Program-made: the position numbers and the translations under genes | Assembly (NCBI GenBank): GCA_020086605.1 | Contig: JACBWW010000097.1 | Span: 314,025-378,024, forward strand | Direction: 5' to 3' | Source of the DNA: Lanius collurio | Lineage: Eukaryota; Chordata; Aves; Passeriformes; Laniidae | DNA length: 64,000 nt | Notes under the pieces: model-generated | What the model saw: only the letters and a program-made list of their open reading frames with translations | What the model was told of the DNA's origin: nothing | Databases searched by the model: none | Shown here: piece after piece, positions 59,783-64,000 of the stretch | Position numbering within the stretch: the stretch's first letter is position 1 | Layout of the letters: every line of letters starts with the position of its first letter

Positions 59783-60279
59783 TTATTTTTCATTTACATC
59801 CAAAAAAAAAAAAGTCATCTTTCCCTGTTAAAAAGTTTATACATCTTATACAAAAATGCAGTATAAATACCCCAGATTTTCTTCAAATCTCATATAAAAT
59901 TAGTACCATTTGAGAAAAATAAGCTCTTTCCCCTTCTGAACAACTGCACATTTTAAATAACATAAATAAAACCCATTTGTAACAAGGTAAAAAAGCTTCT
60001 GGAAGCTTCTGAGCTTTCACAAAATAGCTTCTAGACAAATAAATAAGAAAATAACACTGCGGAGACTCTTTTTTTTTTTTTTTTTTGGCTGGTTTTTAGG
60101 AAAAAAAAAAAAAGAATTTGATCCTCGAGTTTCTCAGCTTATGCCAGTTTGTGTGGGGGGTTTTTTTGTGTGTGTTTATCATGGAAAAGGAAGGGGCTCA
60201 AAAGCAGCCAGAGGTGTCAGAGGTGCCCGATCCTGCGGCAGGAATCTGCATGCACTGCTCGCTGCTCCGGTAGCAAGGC
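59783..60279 (-). other. NIN: Candidate alternative terminal exon and 3' UTR of the NIN-like gene
   Basis: A good acceptor (TTCTTTCTCTAG) precedes GCCTTGCTACCGGAGCAGC at 60279. In the phase used by the exon at 59420 it encodes about 20 residues (ALLPEQRAVHADSCRRIGHL) to a TGA at 60219-60217; the +1 phase runs to a TGA at 60200-60198. About 430 bases further on, an AATAAA on the - strand (59788-59783) could end this shorter transcript. Ninein is known to have isoforms with different C termini. No homology supports this peptide, so the call is tentative. Confidence 0.3.
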
Positions 60280-60622
60280 CTAGAGAAAGAAGGCAAGGGG
60301 GAATACTTCACCCTGAGAGCCAGGTTTTTCTTCCAAACATGTACACAAACCCCCCAAAAAATAAAGAAATCACCAATACAAGCAAAGCAAGCAACACAGG
60401 ACCAAAAAAAAATAAAAATACACATATACACAGAGAGAAAACATGCAGAGTATCTTATATTTTCTATTGGTAAATAGGAGTGTTAGCACTACACATACAC
60501 AGCTGGGAGGTTGAGGGGGTATTTTCTCCATCTAAAGACTCTCATCTGTGTTTTTTAAAAGATCAGTGGCAGTGATTAGGTTAGCAAAGTTTTTTAGAGC
60601 ATAGCACCCTCCTTTCTCTCTA

Positions 60623-60796
60623 AAAAATCTCATATTTAACATAAAAATCTCATATTTAACATAAAAATCTCATATTTAACATAAAAATCTCATATTTAAC
60701 ATAAAAATCTCATATTTAACATGAAAATCTCATATTTAACATGAAAATCTCATATTTAACATGAAAATCTCATATTTAACATGAAAATCTCATTTA
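60623..60796. repeat. 20-bp tandem repeat, eight full units and a partial ninth
   Basis: The unit is ATAAAAATCTCATATTTAAC. The first five units carry ATAAAA and the later ones ATGAAA, with the two types not mixed. It lies in the presumed NIN-like intron. Confidence 0.95.
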
Positions 60797-61692
60797 TTAT
60801 AGATAAAACCTCACAGATTGCCAAGCATTTGAGAAAAATGTAGCCCAACTGACCCTCCTTTGAAAACTTTGCATTTCTCTCTTCAACCTTATTGTTTTTC
60901 CCTCATAATGAACAAGTAGCTGGTCAGAGGTGATAGGAAATTTGAAATAAAGAGCTGTACAAACGGGGAGTTGAGCAACTCAAATATTAATCAGTTCTAG
61001 GCAAACTTTGGGAAACAGTGGGTCATTAACAGGCTCCCAAATTTGATTATTGAGCAAGGACCATGAGGTAATCACAGCAGAAACAGGCACTGGGAATTCA
61101 GAAGAGTCCAGACAGGTTAACACAGTAGGAAACAGTTCAGGAATTCTAATTTAATTGAACTTAGTCGTACTTAAAGATGTAACAGCAGCCTTTGGATGAA
61201 AATAACTCAGGACTAACTCCAAAATGAATGAAAAAACACAGACAACCAGGATCAAAAAGCAATGAAAACTGCAAAGCAGGATAAACATAAAATATTCCAT
61301 TAAAAAAAGGGAAAAAAAAAGGGATAACTTTGGATACCTCATTACACAGGATCTAAGAGAGCTGCAAAATGCAAAGCAGCAGCAGAACTAAATGACTAAT
61401 TTTACACAGAAAGCATGGAGATAACCTGACCTTGTACTCACTGGTGAAAAGATGATGGAGAGGGATTAGGATGCAAGTTTTCAGGGTGCTAAAGGGGACA
61501 TTAAAAGGGACATGAGCTCAACTAAATGTTAAACCCTAAAAATCAGGATGGCAAAGAAAAATCAACAGAGATTAAAGCAAGAGGTGCTTACAAGAAGCAG
61601 CAAAGTGGAGACAAACTGAAATAAATCTGACTTTGTTTACAAATGTTTATAAATGCAAGTTTTTAATAATGATTTAGAAAGTTATCTAGTAN

Positions 61693-61859
61693 GGGCATCA
61701 CCTGGGCACAGCCTGGCTGCTGGAGCTGCTCCCTGGGCACCGCTGGGGCACAGCCTGGCTGCTGGAGCTGCTCCCTGGGCACCACCTGGGCACAGCCTGG
61801 CTGCTGCTGGAGCTGCCCGGAGCGCGGGCTCTGGCTACGCATCCCGCACTGCAGCACCT
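61693..61859 (-). repeat. 42-bp minisatellite that may lie in a coding exon
   Basis: Three units of about 42 bp (GGGCACAGCCTGGCTGCTGGAGC core) read on the - strand as a 14-residue repeat PGCAQVVPREQLQQ. Upstream of it (61859-61812) the frame continues as VLQCGMRSQSPRSGQLQQQ after a TTTTGCCTCCGCAG acceptor; CCCAG|GTGATG near 61706 could be a donor. The frame is open throughout. It could be a variable-length exon of the NIN-like gene or a chance frame. A single N sits at 61692. Confidence 0.45.
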
Positions 61860-64000
61860 GCGGAGGCAAAACCCCCCCATCAGCGCCTGCTGCCTCTGCC
61901 TGGGGGGCTCCAGGCAGCAGCCTGAACTCAGGTATCTCGTGTGAGAGAGAAAGAAGCCTGGATTTAGGGATGGATGGGGAGCAGGCAACTTGTTCCCAAT
62001 GGAAAAGGTAAAAAAAAATAAAAAAAAAATGGAATTTCACATGCAGCGGTGAAGTCTAAAGGAAGCTGGGCTTTGAGTCATCATTTCAGGCCCGAATTCT
62101 AAAAGAATCACTGAATTTTTGATGAATTTCTATCAAAGTTTGGTTGGCCTATGGTGAGCTTTAAGTAATAGTAAATTCCCCATTTCCAATTTCTCATTTG
62201 AAAGGGGAAGGCTGAAGTTGTGCTGATTGTTTGTAGTCTTTAGGAGGGAGAGAGAACATTTATCTCTGATTATATTACATACAGTATCCAGTATTTAAAA
62301 CCCCACAGGTCTTTCCTAATGTTCACTCCTGACTGTGGGGATGAGAGCTAAGACAGTCATGTGAAATAATTTAGAATTTTCACACACTAAAGTAAAACCC
62401 AGCTAAGTAACTCACAGTTGGAATAGTTAATTATACTAAAAAGGACCAGAACTGGACAGTAAAAATCCCTCATGGTTCAGACAAACTCATTTGCAGCTGG
62501 AATTTGTGTAACATAAATAATTTCTTCCCATAAAGGTCACCAGCTGACCACATCATAAATTGCCACCTGTGATATCAAAACCATTACTCTGTTCCCTTAG
62601 GAAAAGGTGTTTAGGGTTATCTTGGTGGTTTTAATTTTCCTTTCAAAAGTGATTTTAATTTTTCTTTCAAAAGTGATTTTAATTTAATTTTCCTTTCAAA
62701 AGTGATTTTAATTTCTCTTACAAAAGTGGCAAAATTATCTATCTGGAATAATATTTCAGTTATTGACTTCATCTCTAAAATATTTTTCACACTGGTGCAG
62801 ACCTTCTGGCCCTGTTACCATCTCTGTATCTCTGCTGGTCCAGGTAAACAGCAAATAGCTTTGCAAATACTTCAAAAGAAAACTATTTGTACTTTTTAAA
62901 GCTCTTTAGGGGTTTTCTTTATCTGTAAAGGAGCTGTGCTTTTCCTGACAATATAAACAGTGAAAATAATGAGCTTTTGGTGGAATTTCTTTCAGGGTTC
63001 CTGTCATGTGAAGCACATGAGTAACTAATGAGGAAACAGTCAATTAGTGCTAACAGCATCTTAAAAATAAATATTAATGAACCAACAATGAAAACAATTC
63101 AGCCCTGTTGCATTCCTCTGTGGAAGAAAATGGAACAATCATGAACTTGCTAAACTATCAGGATGATGCCCAATGGGATCAGAAATTAATTAATTTAAGG
63201 AAACATTGGACAATCTGGTAGAAAAGCATGCAGACACCAGAGGTAAATATGCAAACACCTTCAAGCCTCACAGTCAATGGGGTAGCAGGAAGCCACTTTT
63301 CATTCTCTCACTCCCAATTTTAATTCTTTGGGAATGCAGAGGGGTGACTGCTGTCCATTTTCATGGCAATCCCTTAGGAATGCACAGCTCCTTGGGGTAC
63401 AGAACCACACTGCACAACACACTGACCACAAAGAGCCCAGGGCAGCTGTCCAAAATTGACAGTGAAATGAATAGTGGCTTCTTTACTTAAAAGATGCATG
63501 GAATAAAAAGGAAAAAAAAAAAAGAAAAAAAAAAAAAAAGAAATCCATAAAAAATAAAGGAATGTTTTTTCCATGCTATGGTGGTACATTAAAAATTATT
63601 GCTCTACCTTCGCACACTATTTCAGAGAGAGAGCTGCCCCCTTCTCTGCTAGCTCCAAGCACTGAGTTCTAGCCAGGTTAGCCATGGACAAAAGGAGAAC
63701 AGGCACAAAAGAGAGAGTTAGAGGTCACAGAGCACTGAGGGAATGCTGCACACACCTGCTGGGAAAGGGTTACCAGGAGGAACAGAACCCTGTGTGTTTG
63801 AAATACACATTTCAGGAGAAAACACAATCCCAGGCTCCATGTTTATGGGTTTGGCATTTTCCCAAAGCTTAATTAAGATGATATAAATAAATGCTCAGGG
63901 AATATAAGCAGTCTTTTCATTAACTTGTCAAAATCTTATATTTCCTAATTAGGTTTTTACAGTTTTGTTACTAATTACATAGGATTTGCAGCCTAATGGC
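61860..64000. other. Presumed intron sequence of the NIN-like gene
   Basis: No exon is recognised. A four-unit repeat of TTTTCCTTTCAAAAGTGATTTTAATTT-type sequence (27-33 bp) lies at 62634-62732, and A-rich runs at 63508-63540. Confidence 0.4.

Noticed and set aside
60198..60431. 77-codon frame on the - strand beginning at 60431
   Set aside because: Its start lies in AT-rich intron sequence; only the part after the acceptor at 60279 is worth considering, as a terminal exon.

Overview
The window is a draft-assembly piece of a bird genome. The two lines of evidence are about two dozen truncated CR1 LINE 3' ends, the dominant interspersed repeat of birds, and vertebrate-type split genes whose reading frames close exactly across introns. 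The species cannot be fixed from the sequence. There are two N runs (9514-9885 and 47223-47289) and two single Ns (59477 and 61692). Gene names rest on comparison with remembered human protein sequences, checked by reading-frame phase at every splice junction.

Layout, left to right. 1-3.1 kb: a decayed 7SL-like sequence, a purine tract, what looks like a full-length 7SL (SRP) RNA gene, a minisatellite and a CpG-rich promoter. 3.14-17.94 kb (+): NEMF, the ribosome-quality-control factor, 28 exons wholly or partly visible; the first assembly gap removes most of its coiled-coil coding sequence. 19.2-27.2 kb (-): KLHDC2, 13 coding exons, convergent with NEMF. The interval between its first coding exon and its presumed CpG-island promoter near 29 kb holds an intact 173-codon ORF on the opposite strand, with a Y-box-type cold-shock domain and a possible LTR just downstream. 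29.2-30.3 kb: a degenerate minisatellite. 31.3-51.15 kb (-): KLHDC1, 13 coding exons, the tandem paralogue of KLHDC2. 51.2-59.2 kb: intergenic, with a well-defined solo LTR that split a CR1 copy. 59.2-64 kb (-): the 3' end of a coiled-coil gene that is most likely NIN (ninein), with a candidate alternative terminal exon.

The genes share a theme. 7SL RNA is the scaffold of the signal recognition particle. NEMF binds stalled 60S-peptidyl-tRNA complexes and adds C-terminal tails. KLHDC2 and KLHDC1 are cullin-RING substrate receptors for C-terminal (glycine-end) degrons. In human, 7SL genes, NEMF, KLHDC2 and KLHDC1 also lie together (14q21.3), so this is conserved synteny. The human neighbour POLE2 is not seen; KLHDC1 faces the NIN-like gene instead.

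Most notable: the cold-shock-domain ORF that keeps all four nucleic-acid-contacting aromatic/His positions; a 788-bp solo LTR with a 4-bp target duplication; two GC-AG introns (NEMF and KLHDC1); a 7SL gene next to a decayed relative; and an unusual number of minisatellites, including a 42-bp one that reads as a 14-residue repeat.
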